Positions 17,344-27,704 of a DNA stretch of 64,000 nucleotides are shown piece after piece. The position numbers and the translations under genes were made by a program. Each line of letters opens with the position of its first letter. Within the stretch, counting starts at the first letter, position 1. The stretch comes from Aeromicrobium stalagmiti. Its GTDB lineage: Bacteria > Actinomycetota > Actinomycetes > Propionibacteriales > Nocardioidaceae. The stretch lies in contig NZ_JABSTZ010000003.1 of NCBI RefSeq assembly GCF_013283745.1, positions 248,001 to 312,000 on the forward strand. Reading direction: 5' to 3'. The notes under the pieces are model-generated. The model was not told where the DNA came from, searched no databases, and saw only the letters and a program-made list of their open reading frames with translations.

Positions 17344-17838
17344 ATGCGCGATTTCGATGACCTGCTCGATGCCAACCGGTCCTACGCTGACAACTTCAAC
17401 CTCTCCGGCTTCGACGGCATCGCCCGTGCCGGCGTCGCGATGGTCACCTGCATGGACTCGCGCATCGACCCGCTCCGCATGATCGGCCTCGCGGCCGGCG
17501 ACGCCAAGATCCTGCGCAACCCCGGTGGCCGCGTCACCGACCAGGCGCTCGTGGCCCTCGTGCTGGGCGTCAACCTGCTGCAGGTCGAGCGCATCCTCGT
17601 CGTCGAGCACACCCGCTGCGCCATGGCCACCTCGACCGAGGACGAGCTCAAGGCCCGCGTCGGCGAGAGCGCCCAGGCCGACGCCTCGTGGATGACCCTC
17701 GGTGCGATCGTCGACCAGAAGAACACCGTGCGCGCCGACGTCATGCGCGTCAAGACCCACCCGCTGATCAGCGACGACGTGGCGGTCGGTGGTTTCCTCT
17801 ACGACGTCGACAGCGGTCTGCTCGAGCGTGTGGTCTGA
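17344..17838 (+). CDS. Beta-class carbonic anhydrase
   Basis: Zinc enzyme interconverting CO2 and bicarbonate in the cytoplasm. The 164-residue protein shows the family ligands: CMDSR with Cys36, Asp38 and Arg40, then HTRCAM with His89 and Cys92, and the conserved RNPGGR (58-63). It is a short beta-carbonic anhydrase, a length common in actinobacteria. Its stop shares a base with the start of the acyltransferase-SGNH gene (TGATG), suggesting translational coupling between two functionally unrelated proteins. Confidence 0.9.
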   Translation: MRDFDDLLDANRSYADNFNLSGFDGIARAGVAMVTCMDSRIDPLRMIGLAAGDAKILRNPGGRVTDQALVALVLGVNLLQVERILVVEHTRCAMATSTEDELKARVGESAQADASWMTLGAIVDQKNTVRADVMRVKTHPLISDDVAVGGFLYDVDSGLLERVV

Positions 17839-19967
17839 TGCCCTTGCCCTCCGCCCCTGCAGCTTCTGACACCCCCACACAGCACGCACCGCGACCGGTC
17901 AGGCCCGAGATCCAGGCCCTCCGGGCCGGTGCCGCGTTGCTGGTCGTGCTCTACCACCTGTGGCCGGGGCGACTGCCGGGCGGATTCATGGGCGTCGACG
18001 TTTTCTTCGTCATCTCCGGCTTCCTGATCACCTCGCACCTCGCTCGTGAGGCCACCTCGACCGGCCGCATCCGGCTCACGCGCTTCTGGGCCCGCCGTGC
18101 GCGCCGCCTCCTGCCCGCCGCCTACCTCGTTCTCGCAGCGTCCGCCGTAGCGGTCTATGTCTGGATGCCGGTGCTCAACTGGGCCCAGAACTTCCGCGAG
18201 ATCCTCGCGTCGGCCCTCTACTTCCAGAACTGGCGGCTCGCCGCCGACGCGGTCGACTACCTCGCGGCCGAGAACTCCCCCAGCGTCGCCCAGCACTACT
18301 GGACCCTGTCGGTCGAGGAGCAGTTCTACGTCGCCTGGCCGTTGCTCGTGCTCGCGGCGATCCTGCTCGCAGCTCGTGTCGGCACCCGTCAGCTGCCCAC
18401 CGTTACCGCGGTCGTCGCCGTCGCCACGGCGGCCAGCTTCGCCTACTCGCTGTGGCTGACCTACACCAATGTGTCGTTCGCCTACTTCTCCACGTTCACC
18501 CGCGCGTGGGAGTTCGGCGCCGGCGCCCTGCTCGCCCTGCTCACGCTGCGCTCCGCGACGGGACGCCGCAAGACGCGGTCGCTCAACCCCCACCTGGGTG
18601 CCGCCATCTCGTGGGCCGGCCTGCTGGTGCTCGCCTACTGCGGGCTCGAGCTCACGGGGTCCACCCCGTTCCCGGGCACGGCCGCCCTGCTCCCGGTGCT
18701 CGCGACCGTCGCCGTCATCGCGGTCGGCATGCCGTCGTCGCGGTTCTCCCCGCGTTGGCTCATCGACCGCCGCGTCGTGCAGTGGACGGGCGACATCTCC
18801 TACCCGCTCTATCTCTGGCACTGGCCCCCGATCGTCCTGCTGCCCGTGATCCTGGGTCACGAGCTCGGCTTCTGGCCGCGGGTCGCGATCCTGGTCGCGA
18901 CCTTCGCAGCCGCGGCCCTCACCAAGCGCTTCATCGAGGATCCGGTGCGCACGGGGCGCAAGCTCGGCATCCAGCGCAGCACCGTGACCTTCGCGTTCAC
19001 CTCCGTTGCTGCCGCAGCACTCGCCGCAGCGAGCCTCGGCGGCGTCCAGCACGCCAACGCCGAGGCCGACCGCGCCGAGCAGCTGACGGCCAACATCACC
19101 CGCGACACGCCTGACTGCTTCGGTGCGGCGTCCATGGTCGCCGGACAGCCGTGTGACAACCCCGAGCTCGACGGCCTGCTCGTGCCCGACACGACGGCTA
19201 TCCGCCGTGACAACCCCAACTACCCCGGCTGCCAGACCGACACCGACGACGTCCGCACCACCTGCACGTTCGGCGACAAGGACGATGCGAGCACCCCGCA
19301 CGTCGTCATCATCGGCGACTCCCACGCGCGGGCGCTCCTGCCGGCCTTCATCCCCCTGGCCAAGGAAGGCAAGATCTTCCTCGACGTGCAGGTCAAGGCC
19401 GGCTGCAACTGGTCGGACAACCCGCACCCCAACCCGGACCGCACCATCGCGGAGTCCTGCTACGAGTGGCGCGACAACGAGAACGCCTACCTGGCCAAGA
19501 ACGCCGACGACATCGACCTGATCGTCACAGGGGCCCTCGCCCACCCGCGACCCGCCACCGGGCCGAAGGAGCAGGTCGCCGGCTTCGTCAAGACCTGGCA
19601 GCCCCTGGCCGACCAAGGCGTCCCGATCGTCGCGTTCCGCGACAACACCGCCCAGCCCGAGGACACCAACGACTGCCTCGCACTGGAGTCGAAGATCACC
19701 CCTGACAGCTGCGCGCTTCCCCGCGACGAGGCGTTCCCCAACTACGACCCCCTCGTCGAGGCGACCAAGGAGGTCTCGGGCAGCCGGCTCTACGACTTCA
19801 CGAGCTTCTACTGCACCGACAGCGAGTGCCCGGCCGTGATCGGCGGCGTCAACGTCTATCGCGACCGCACCCACATCAGCAAGACCTACATGACGACCAT
19901 GAAGCCCTACATCGAGCAGCGCCTCGACCGGGACGGACTGCTCGGGAGCACGGCGGCCGGCAGCTAG
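17838..19967 (+). CDS. Acyltransferase-3 / SGNH fusion membrane protein (OafA-like)
   Basis: A 709-residue protein: about ten membrane helices of the acyltransferase-3 family (1-400) with the catalytic His40 (LYHLWPGR), RFWARRARRLLPAAY and the LSVEEQFY motif, then an extracytoplasmic SGNH domain with GDSHAR (nucleophile Ser495) and a late THIS segment. Proteins of this architecture O-acetylate cell-surface polysaccharides or peptidoglycan using a cytoplasmic acyl donor. The target is unknown; the envelope arabinan cluster at 47-64 kb offers one possible acceptor. It ends on a CTAG shared with the opposite-strand gene. Confidence 0.88.
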   Translation: MPLPSAPAASDTPTQHAPRPVRPEIQALRAGAALLVVLYHLWPGRLPGGFMGVDVFFVISGFLITSHLAREATSTGRIRLTRFWARRARRLLPAAYLVLAASAVAVYVWMPVLNWAQNFREILASALYFQNWRLAADAVDYLAAENSPSVAQHYWTLSVEEQFYVAWPLLVLAAILLAARVGTRQLPTVTAVVAVATAASFAYSLWLTYTNVSFAYFSTFTRAWEFGAGALLALLTLRSATGRRKTRSLNPHLGAAISWAGLLVLAYCGLELTGSTPFPGTAALLPVLATVAVIAVGMPSSRFSPRWLIDRRVVQWTGDISYPLYLWHWPPIVLLPVILGHELGFWPRVAILVATFAAAALTKRFIEDPVRTGRKLGIQRSTVTFAFTSVAAAALAAASLGGVQHANAEADRAEQLTANITRDTPDCFGAASMVAGQPCDNPELDGLLVPDTTAIRRDNPNYPGCQTDTDDVRTTCTFGDKDDASTPHVVIIGDSHARALLPAFIPLAKEGKIFLDVQVKAGCNWSDNPHPNPDRTIAESCYEWRDNENAYLAKNADDIDLIVTGALAHPRPATGPKEQVAGFVKTWQPLADQGVPIVAFRDNTAQPEDTNDCLALESKITPDSCALPRDEAFPNYDPLVEATKEVSGSRLYDFTSFYCTDSECPAVIGGVNVYRDRTHISKTYMTTMKPYIEQRLDRDGLLGSTAAGS

Positions 19968-20854
19968 CGCTGCTCGGAGATCCGCCGGCCGTCCGCGCCG
20001 GCCACCAGGCGGTAGCTGCTCTGCGGGCTGTCGGGGAACGTCACCTCGAAGCGCAGACCGTCGCCGTTGTCCGCGACCGCCACCTGCGCTGCGGTCGTGG
20101 TGTTGTCGACGGCGCCCGAGCTGACTCGGGCCTGCACGATGACGTTCATGACCGTCGCCGGGTCGACCGCGGCGAGGTCGAACACCTGCGCAGATGCCCT
20201 CCGCACGCCGTCTTCGGCCGCGACGAGCTCGCCGTCGTAGAAGTAGCGCTGCACCGCAGCGGTGTCGTCGGCATCAGGCACGGAGATCGTCGCCAGGTCC
20301 GGACGCACGACCACCCCGACGACGTCCGTCGTGCCGGCCTCGCCGTCGACGACCTCCACCATGTCGTTCCAGCCTGAGATCGTCTGCAGGTCGTCGAGTG
20401 GCGCGTCGTTCCCGTCGAAGCTCGAGCCGGAGTCGAAGCCCATGTCGGACACGCTGCTGACCACCGTGCTGACGCACGACACCGCCGTCGTCCCGAGCGT
20501 CACCAGCACCACGACGACCGCGATGAGCACCGAGGGCCGGAAGCCGCTGCTCTTGCCAGGCTGCGCCCGCGGAGGAGCCGACGAGACAGCCGGCGGCGTG
20601 TATGCCGGAGGAACGACCGGCCCGTACGTCTGCTGGGGCGGGGCGGCGTAGGCCTGCGAGGCGGGCGCCACCCCCAGGTCACGGGTCAGCGCGTTGAGCT
20701 CGCCGCGGGTCTGAGCGACCTTGGCCTGCTGGACGCGCAGGTCGCGGTCGGCGGGCATCAACGAGGTGTCGCCCTTGAGCCGGCGGACAGCTGCGCGCCG
20801 CTGCCACCAGCCCACCCGCCTGGCGTCGAAGTCGCTCGAGTGGTCGATGGTCAC
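19964..20854 (-). CDS. Single-pass membrane protein of unknown function
   Basis: A 296-residue protein: charged N-terminus, Pro/Ala/Tyr-rich linker (about 65-100), one membrane helix (about 107-128, VLIAVVVVLVTLGTTAVS), and an extracytoplasmic domain rich in Asp, Val and Thr. The topology suggests an anchored exported domain. No family is recognised. GTG 20854 has TAGGAT six bases upstream. Its stop overlaps that of the acyltransferase gene in a tail-to-tail CTAG. Confidence 0.65.
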   Translation of the reverse strand: MTIDHSSDFDARRVGWWQRRAAVRRLKGDTSLMPADRDLRVQQAKVAQTRGELNALTRDLGVAPASQAYAAPPQQTYGPVVPPAYTPPAVSSAPPRAQPGKSSGFRPSVLIAVVVVLVTLGTTAVSCVSTVVSSVSDMGFDSGSSFDGNDAPLDDLQTISGWNDMVEVVDGEAGTTDVVGVVVRPDLATISVPDADDTAAVQRYFYDGELVAAEDGVRRASAQVFDLAAVDPATVMNVIVQARVSSGAVDNTTTAAQVAVADNGDGLRFEVTFPDSPQSSYRLVAGADGRRISEQR

Positions 20855-20860
20855 GCAGCG

Positions 20861-20866
20861 ATCCTA
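20861..20866 (-). promoter_or_regulatory. -10 hexamer of the membrane-protein gene (leaderless)
   Basis: TAGGAT on the minus strand is followed by six bases and GTG 20854. It sits only seven bases from the end of parE (20874), so the gene has its own promoter although it follows parE on the same strand. Confidence 0.45.
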
Positions 20867-20873
20867 GGGCAGG

Positions 20874-22931
20874 TCAGGCGTCGATCTTGTCGGCGTCGAT
20901 CTCGTAAGCGCCCTGCACGATGAACTCCTTGCGCGGCGGGACCTCGTTGCCCATCAGCAGCTCGAAGACCTCGGCGGCCTGCTCACCGTCGTCGACCGTG
21001 AGCCGGCGCAGCGTGCGGTGGCGCGGGTCCATCGTGGTCTCCGCCAGCTGGGAGGCATCCATCTCGCCGAGACCCTTGTAGCGCTGGACCGGGTCCTTCC
21101 ACTTGACGCCCTTGCGCCGCAGCTCGGCCATCGTGCGCTGCAGCTCGGGGTCGGAGTAGGTGTAGACGTACTTGTCCTGCCCCTTCTTGGGGTTGGTCAG
21201 CTCGATGCGGTGCAACGGCGGCACGGCGGTGTAGACGCGCCCGGCGTCGACCAGATCACGCATGTAACGGAAGAACAGCGTCGCAAGCAGGCACCGGATG
21301 TGCGCCCCGTCGGAGTCGGCGTCAGCCATGAAGATGATGCGACCGTAGCGGGCCGCGTCGACGTCGAACGTCCGACCGGACCCCGCCCCGACGACCTGGA
21401 TGATCGACGAGCACTCGGCGTTCTTGAGCATGTCGCCGATGCTGGCCTTCTGGACGTTGAGGATCTTGCCGCGGATCGGCAGCAGTGCCTGGAACTCGGA
21501 GTCGCGCGCCGACTTGGCCGTGCCGAGGGCGGAGTCGCCCTCCACGATGAACAGCTCGGAGCGCTCGACGTCGTTGCTGCGGCAGTCGGCGAGCTTGGCC
21601 GGCAGGGCGCTGGACTCCAGGGCGTTCTTGCGACGCTGGGTGTCGCGCTGCTGACGTGCCGCGAGGCGGGTGCGGGAGGCGTCGACGACCTTCTGCATCA
21701 CGAGGCGCGCCTTGGCCTTCTCAGCGGCCTTGGACGACGTCAGGAAAGTCTTGAGCTCACGGGCCACGACCTGGTTGACGATCTTGGTGACCGCCGGGGT
21801 GCCGAGCACCTCCTTGGTCTGGCCCTCGAACTGCGGCTCGGCCAGACGCACGGTGACGACCGCGGTCATGCCCTCGAGGGCGTCATCCTTGATGACGTCA
21901 GGGTCGCCGGACTTGAGCAGGCGCGTCGTCTTGAGCACGTCGTTGAACGTCTTGGTCAGGGCGCGCTCGAAGCCGTTGACGTGGGTGCCGCCCTTGGGCG
22001 TCGCGATGATGTTGACGAACGACTTCAGCTCGGTGTCGTAGCCCGTGCCCCAGCGCAGGGCGACGTCGACGCCGAGGTTGCGCTCGATGTCCTGCGGCGT
22101 CATGTGGCCCTTGGCGTCGAGCAGCGGGACGGTCTCGGTGAACACGTCCTCCCCCTGCAGGCGCAGCACGTCGGAGACGGCCTCGTCGGGTGCGAGGAAC
22201 TCGCAGAACTCGCTGATGCCGCCGTCGTGGCGGAACTTCTCTTCGGTCGGCACGTCGCCACGGTCGTCGCGGATCACGAGCTCGAGGCCTGGCACCAGGA
22301 ACGAGGTCTGCCGCGCCCGGCCCACCAGCTCGTCGTAGGCGAACCTGGCGCCCTTGATGAAGATCTGCGGATCGGCCCAGTAGCGCACTCGCGTGCCGGT
22401 GCGGGCCTTGGCGACCTTGCCGATCTTGCGCAGCTCGTTGGTCGGGGTGAAGTCGGCGTCGGGCCCGTCGCCGGCAAAGACGCCCGGCACACCACGACGG
22501 AACGACATGGCCCACGTCGCGCCGCCCTTGTCGACCTCGACGTCGAGCCGAGACGACAGGGCGTTGACCACGGACGCGCCGACACCGTGCAGACCGCCGG
22601 TCGCGACGTAGGAGCCGCCGCCGAACTTCCCGCCGGCGTGCAGCTTGGTGTAGACCACCTCGACGCCGGTCAGACCTGTCTTCTTCTCGATGTCGACGGG
22701 CACTCCGCGTCCCTGGTCCTGCACCTCGACGGACCCGTCGGCGTGCAGCGCGACCAGGATGTGCGAGCCGTGGCCACCGAGCGCCTCGTCGACGGAGTTG
22801 TCGATGATCTCCCACAGACAGTGCATGAGGCCACGCGTGTCGGTGGACCCGACATACATGCCGGGACGCTTGCGCACGGCCTCCAGACCCTCGAGGACCA
22901 GGAGATTGCGGGCGTCGTACGTGCTGTCGAT
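20874..22931 (-). CDS. parE: DNA topoisomerase IV subunit B, probable ATC start
   Basis: ATPase subunit partnering parC. It has the GHKL domain (KRPGMYVGSTDTRGLMHCLW, EIIDNSVDEA, QDQGRGVPVD, GLHGVGASVVNALS) and the TOPRIM domain (FIVEGDSALGTAKSARD, FMADADSDGAHIR). The conserved N-terminus STYDARNLLVLEGLEAVRKRP continues upstream of the first GTG (22877), which would remove it. Between the in-frame TAG at 23049-23051 and 22877 there is no ATG, GTG or TTG. The best start is ATC at 22931 (or 22934), 8 (or 5) bases after GAGAGG, giving 685 residues. A start-codon mutation or sequence error is the alternative. Confidence 0.85.
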   Translation of the reverse strand: MDSTYDARNLLVLEGLEAVRKRPGMYVGSTDTRGLMHCLWEIIDNSVDEALGGHGSHILVALHADGSVEVQDQGRGVPVDIEKKTGLTGVEVVYTKLHAGGKFGGGSYVATGGLHGVGASVVNALSSRLDVEVDKGGATWAMSFRRGVPGVFAGDGPDADFTPTNELRKIGKVAKARTGTRVRYWADPQIFIKGARFAYDELVGRARQTSFLVPGLELVIRDDRGDVPTEEKFRHDGGISEFCEFLAPDEAVSDVLRLQGEDVFTETVPLLDAKGHMTPQDIERNLGVDVALRWGTGYDTELKSFVNIIATPKGGTHVNGFERALTKTFNDVLKTTRLLKSGDPDVIKDDALEGMTAVVTVRLAEPQFEGQTKEVLGTPAVTKIVNQVVARELKTFLTSSKAAEKAKARLVMQKVVDASRTRLAARQQRDTQRRKNALESSALPAKLADCRSNDVERSELFIVEGDSALGTAKSARDSEFQALLPIRGKILNVQKASIGDMLKNAECSSIIQVVGAGSGRTFDVDAARYGRIIFMADADSDGAHIRCLLATLFFRYMRDLVDAGRVYTAVPPLHRIELTNPKKGQDKYVYTYSDPELQRTMAELRRKGVKWKDPVQRYKGLGEMDASQLAETTMDPRHRTLRRLTVDDGEQAAEVFELLMGNEVPPRKEFIVQGAYEIDADKIDA

Positions 22932-22939
22932 GATGGATG

Positions 22940-22971
22940 CCTCTCGCGCTGGTGGTGTCCTCCAAGGATAT
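22940..22971 (-). promoter_or_regulatory. parE ribosome-binding site and probable -10 element
   Basis: On the minus strand GAGAGG (22940-22945) precedes two ATC codons by five and eight bases. TATCCT (22965-22970) could be the -10 box, which would give a leader of about 25 bases. A second purine run, GGAGG (22959-22963), lies at the expected transcript 5' end and has no start codon at proper spacing. Confidence 0.4.
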
Positions 22972-23142
22972 CGAGCCGTCCCGGTGTGACCGCGCCTGAC
23001 ACGCGCCCCGCCGCGCGCCTGCGTCGGTTTGTCCCCGTCGGGGAGTATCTATGTCATAGGTCACCACGAACGGCGAGGAATACCCCTCCGTGGTTGGATG
23101 TTGACCACGACAGATCCGCTAAGGCTCAGAGAGAAGGTCACC

Positions 23143-23364
23143 GTGACAACACTGACAGCCCCCATGCTGAGCTCCCTCGACCGCTGCGACCGCTGCGGTG
23201 CTCAGGCCTACGTCCGAGTCACCCTCGGTGGAGGTGGCGAGCTCATGTTCTGCGCCCACCACGCCCGCCAGCACGAGGAAAAGCTGCGTGAGATGTCCGC
23301 CATGATCCACGACGAGAGCGAGCGACTCGCCCCCTCGTCGTCGCTCGTCGACGACGAGGTCTGA
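23143..23364 (+). CDS. DUF7455-like small zinc-ribbon-type protein
   Basis: A 73-residue protein with CDRCGAQAYVRV and FCAHH, a Cys-x2-Cys ... Cys-x2-His set suited to one zinc ion, followed by a charged helix. I recognise it as the small actinobacterial family found beside parE and sigA (DUF7455); its function is unknown. GTG 23143 is chosen because AGAGAGAAGG lies at the right distance and it matches the usual family N-terminus (TTLTAPMLSSLDRC). It is divergent from parE. Confidence 0.8.
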   Translation: MTTLTAPMLSSLDRCDRCGAQAYVRVTLGGGGELMFCAHHARQHEEKLREMSAMIHDESERLAPSSSLVDDEV

Positions 23365-23382
23365 GCGCACCCCGCTCCAACC

Positions 23383-23426
23383 AACGCGAAGGGCCGGCCA
23401 GTGTGAACTGGCCGGCCCTTCGCGTT
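23383..23426. terminator. Perfect 20-bp hairpin, GTGA tetraloop
   Basis: The left arm 23383-23402 and right arm 23407-23426 are perfectly complementary around GTGA, a GNRA-type loop when read on the plus strand. It separates the convergent DUF7455 and phospholipase D-like genes and probably terminates both. There is no T-tract. Confidence 0.85.
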
Positions 23427-23447
23427 GTGCTGCTCAGCACCCCTGCA

Positions 23448-25025
23448 TCAGTAGGGGTAACTGTGGTACTCGTTCGACTTCAGGATCGCCTTCCAGTGCT
23501 GGAGGTAGTCCTCGTAGACCGCGGGGTCGATCGTCTCGGTCGTGATCTCGTCGCTGACGACGAGGTTGGAGCCGGTGAGGGCTGCCGAGCCGGCCTGGAC
23601 CATCTTGGTGCGGATGCCGTCGTTGGGCCAATCGTTGTACTTGGTGCCGTCGATCGCGACCTCCTCGGGGTTGAGGCGGTTCTTCTTCAGCTTGGCCTCG
23701 ACGAGGATCGTCTTGTCGTGCGGCTTGGCCCACGCGGCCTCGATGCGCCGGCTCGCGGTCTTGAAGACGTCGAGGATCGGACGGCACACACGGATGTACT
23801 GCTGGCAGTGCGCGATGCGGTTGACCTTGAGGTCGTCCTCGAACCCGACGATCGAGACCTTGCAGCCCTGGTCGGCCAGCTGCACGAGCTTCTGGGCCAC
23901 CGCGATGCGGCGGTACTTGAAGCGGTTCTCCTGCAGGCGGATGCGGCACTGGTCGTCGGGGACGACGCGGTTCAGCAGGTTGAGGACGGGGTCCTTGCCG
24001 TTGGTCGGCGTCGCGAGGATCGGCGTCGCGTAGATCGTGACGTTGGCGAGGTTGGAGTAGAACATGCCGTAGTTGGGGTCGGCCTTGGTGTAGCCGAACT
24101 TCGTGCGGTCGGACTCCGTGATGCCGTAGCGCGTCGCGTTCTTGTCGATGTAGCGCAGGTAGTTGTTGCCGACGTTGCGCTCGGCGTACATGTCGTCCCA
24201 CATCTGGCGGGTCTCGTACCAGAGCTTCTTGTCGTTGTAGACCGTGAGCCCGTTGTTGTAGGTGCGCTCGCCGCTGGGGCCACCGAGGTTGGCCGAGCCC
24301 GACCAGATCGCGGCCTTCGCCGGCTTGTTGTCGCGGGTGAACGTGTTGCTCACGAGCAGGATCTTGGAGTGCATGATCGCGCCGTTGAGGCCCGAGAGGC
24401 AGGCCAGGCTCTTGCCCTTGGAGCAGATCTTGAAGTTGGAGTCGCGCAGCGAGCTCTTGTCGAGCGCACGCTGCAGGGCACGCGACTCCTTGGACTGCGA
24501 GGCCTTGCCGTGGATGACACGGACCTTGACGCCGGCCTTGGCCGCACGGATCAGCTCGCGCCCGACGCGGTAGGAGTTCTCCATGCGCGAGATCGACATG
24601 AAGACCGAGTTGGACTTGCGGACGCTCGACGGGCGGACCTTGCCGGTGCGCGGGTCCTTGTAGGAGCCGCGGATGATGCGCTCGAGGTCGTTGAGCTGGG
24701 AGAAGTCGCTGTTGGACGGGCTGGAGATCGCCTTGTACGGACGCGCGAAGTTGGTCTCGAGCGTCACCGGGTAGTTGGTGCCGTAGGGGTTGTCCGCTGC
24801 CTTGACCGTGGGATCGGGCGTCTCGGTCGTGGTGTCGGGGTCGGCCGTCTCCTCGGTCGCCTCGGGGGCAGGAGTCGACGCCGTGGGAGTCGGTGTCGCT
24901 GCTGCCAGGTCAGGGACGTCCTCGGCGTTGGAAGCCACCGAGCCGAAGCCCACCAGAAGGCTCACGGCCAGGACGCCCACCCCGAAAACGCGCACTACGC
25001 GCTGTGGTCCGCCGGTTTTTTGCAC
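23448..25025 (-). CDS. Secreted phospholipase D-like protein
   Basis: A 525-residue exported protein: an N-terminal hydrophobic helix (about 10-30), a Thr/Pro/Glu-rich linker (35-75), then two PLD half-domains. The first HKD motif is IMHSKILLV followed by IWSGSANL; the second is KPHDKTILV followed by LTGSNL. PLD enzymes hydrolyse or transfer phosphodiester bonds via the two His residues. The substrate (phospholipid, nucleic acid or wall phosphodiester) cannot be read from sequence. GTG 25025 has GGAGAG upstream. Confidence 0.82.
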   Translation of the reverse strand: MQKTGGPQRVVRVFGVGVLAVSLLVGFGSVASNAEDVPDLAAATPTPTASTPAPEATEETADPDTTTETPDPTVKAADNPYGTNYPVTLETNFARPYKAISSPSNSDFSQLNDLERIIRGSYKDPRTGKVRPSSVRKSNSVFMSISRMENSYRVGRELIRAAKAGVKVRVIHGKASQSKESRALQRALDKSSLRDSNFKICSKGKSLACLSGLNGAIMHSKILLVSNTFTRDNKPAKAAIWSGSANLGGPSGERTYNNGLTVYNDKKLWYETRQMWDDMYAERNVGNNYLRYIDKNATRYGITESDRTKFGYTKADPNYGMFYSNLANVTIYATPILATPTNGKDPVLNLLNRVVPDDQCRIRLQENRFKYRRIAVAQKLVQLADQGCKVSIVGFEDDLKVNRIAHCQQYIRVCRPILDVFKTASRRIEAAWAKPHDKTILVEAKLKKNRLNPEEVAIDGTKYNDWPNDGIRTKMVQAGSAALTGSNLVVSDEITTETIDPAVYEDYLQHWKAILKSNEYHSYPY

Positions 25026-25101
25026 AGGTCTGCTCTCCGAGACGCTCGTCGTTGTCAGGACACTCTAACCCACATGATCGTTGCGGACAGGCCGTCGCGC
25101 T

Positions 25102-26121
25102 TCATGGACCTGTCTCGCCGAACGTTCCGCCCGTCGCCCGGGCCAGCTCGACAGCGAGCTGTGGCTCGGCGGTGCGGACGAAGGTCTTGGTGATGTGCGA
25201 CCCGGCTCGATAGACGAGCACGTTGCCGATCACCGCCGGGCATCGTCCCTCGTCAGGGCAGATCGTCGACGTCATGTCGATGATCCCGACGCCCGACATG
25301 ATCTCTGCGGCCTCGCGCATCATGGGCGCGGACGACTTCTGCACGCCCTCGGCGAGGTCGAAGGAGCAGCGCGGCAGGTCGTCGGGGTGCTCCTCGACGC
25401 ACTGGTAGACCGGGTGCGTGATCGGGAACGGGTTGTCGAGCATCACGACGACCTCGATGCCGGCGTCCTGCAGCTGCGACCAGTAGGAGTGGAGGCCCCG
25501 GATCATCGCTCCCCTGGTGCGGTCGCTGCCGTCGTCGAGCAGTGCGGTGCTGGTGCGCTGGGACGTCACGACGACGTCGGGGCGCGCCTCCAGGGTGTCG
25601 CGCAGCGCGGCCTGTCCCCACTCGCGGCAGTCGGTGCGGACCTTGCGGTCACTGGTGACCGCTGCGTCGGTGAACGGGCATGCGCTCTTGGTGGCGGTGA
25701 GCACCGTGAAGCCGTCCGCACGGCCCAGGTCGTCGAACGCGGTCTGCCACTGGGCCAGCTTGGAGTCGCCGACGAGCATCAGGGTTCGATCACCGGACGG
25801 GTCTCCTGATGCGCAGACCTTGGGCACGGGGTCGCCGTCCTTGACCTGGCAGCCCGACCCGTCGTCGTAGAACGCGGGGCGGTCGTCCTTGGCGTCAGCC
25901 GGCAGCGGGCGCATCGCGTCGACGTGGTCGATGCGGCTCCACGTCGTGTCGCGGTGCTGCGGATCGGTCAGTGCTGCGGCGCCGGGCGCCTCGGCAGCGG
26001 TCGCCTGCCGCACCGGCTCGTCGGAGCCGCGCAGCTGCAGCACCAGCACGATCGCCAGAGCTGCCAGCACCGCGAGTGCCGCCGCACCCACCCATCTGGT
26101 GTGGTGCGTCCCCCCGGACAC
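25102..26121 (-). CDS. Membrane-anchored SGNH-hydrolase domain protein
   Basis: A 339-residue protein with one N-terminal membrane helix (about 11-30) and an extracytoplasmic SGNH-type domain: MLVGDSKLAQW (block I, nucleophile Ser), TSQRTSTALL and a C-terminal YRAGSHITKTF segment. It resembles the detached SGNH half of acyltransferase-3 fusions such as the one at 17838-19967, so it may transfer or remove acyl groups on envelope glycans. GTG 26121 lies eight bases after the sigA stop, so it is probably in the sigA transcript. Confidence 0.72.
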   Translation of the reverse strand: MSGGTHHTRWVGAAALAVLAALAIVLVLQLRGSDEPVRQATAAEAPGAAALTDPQHRDTTWSRIDHVDAMRPLPADAKDDRPAFYDDGSGCQVKDGDPVPKVCASGDPSGDRTLMLVGDSKLAQWQTAFDDLGRADGFTVLTATKSACPFTDAAVTSDRKVRTDCREWGQAALRDTLEARPDVVVTSQRTSTALLDDGSDRTRGAMIRGLHSYWSQLQDAGIEVVVMLDNPFPITHPVYQCVEEHPDDLPRCSFDLAEGVQKSSAPMMREAAEIMSGVGIIDMTSTICPDEGRCPAVIGNVLVYRAGSHITKTFVRTAEPQLAVELARATGGTFGETGP

Positions 26122-26129
26122 CGTCTCGA

Positions 26130-27602
<1,473 letters not shown>

Positions 27603-27704
27603 GTCAACCTCACAAACGGTAGATGGGCGCAACAAAGAGGCCTGTGGTCAACCTCTGCCTTCAGTGTGTCACGCCCCACCAAGCGCGCGCATCTCAGGGT
27701 CCTC

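Noticed and set aside
20874-22877. parE starting at GTG 22877
   Set aside because: It would remove STYDARNLLVLEGLEA, which belongs to the conserved start of GyrB/ParE, and there is no ribosome-binding site at proper distance.
21018-23291. 757-codon plus-strand frame opposite parE
   Set aside because: An antisense artefact of high-GC third positions; parE has clear GHKL and TOPRIM motifs on the other strand.
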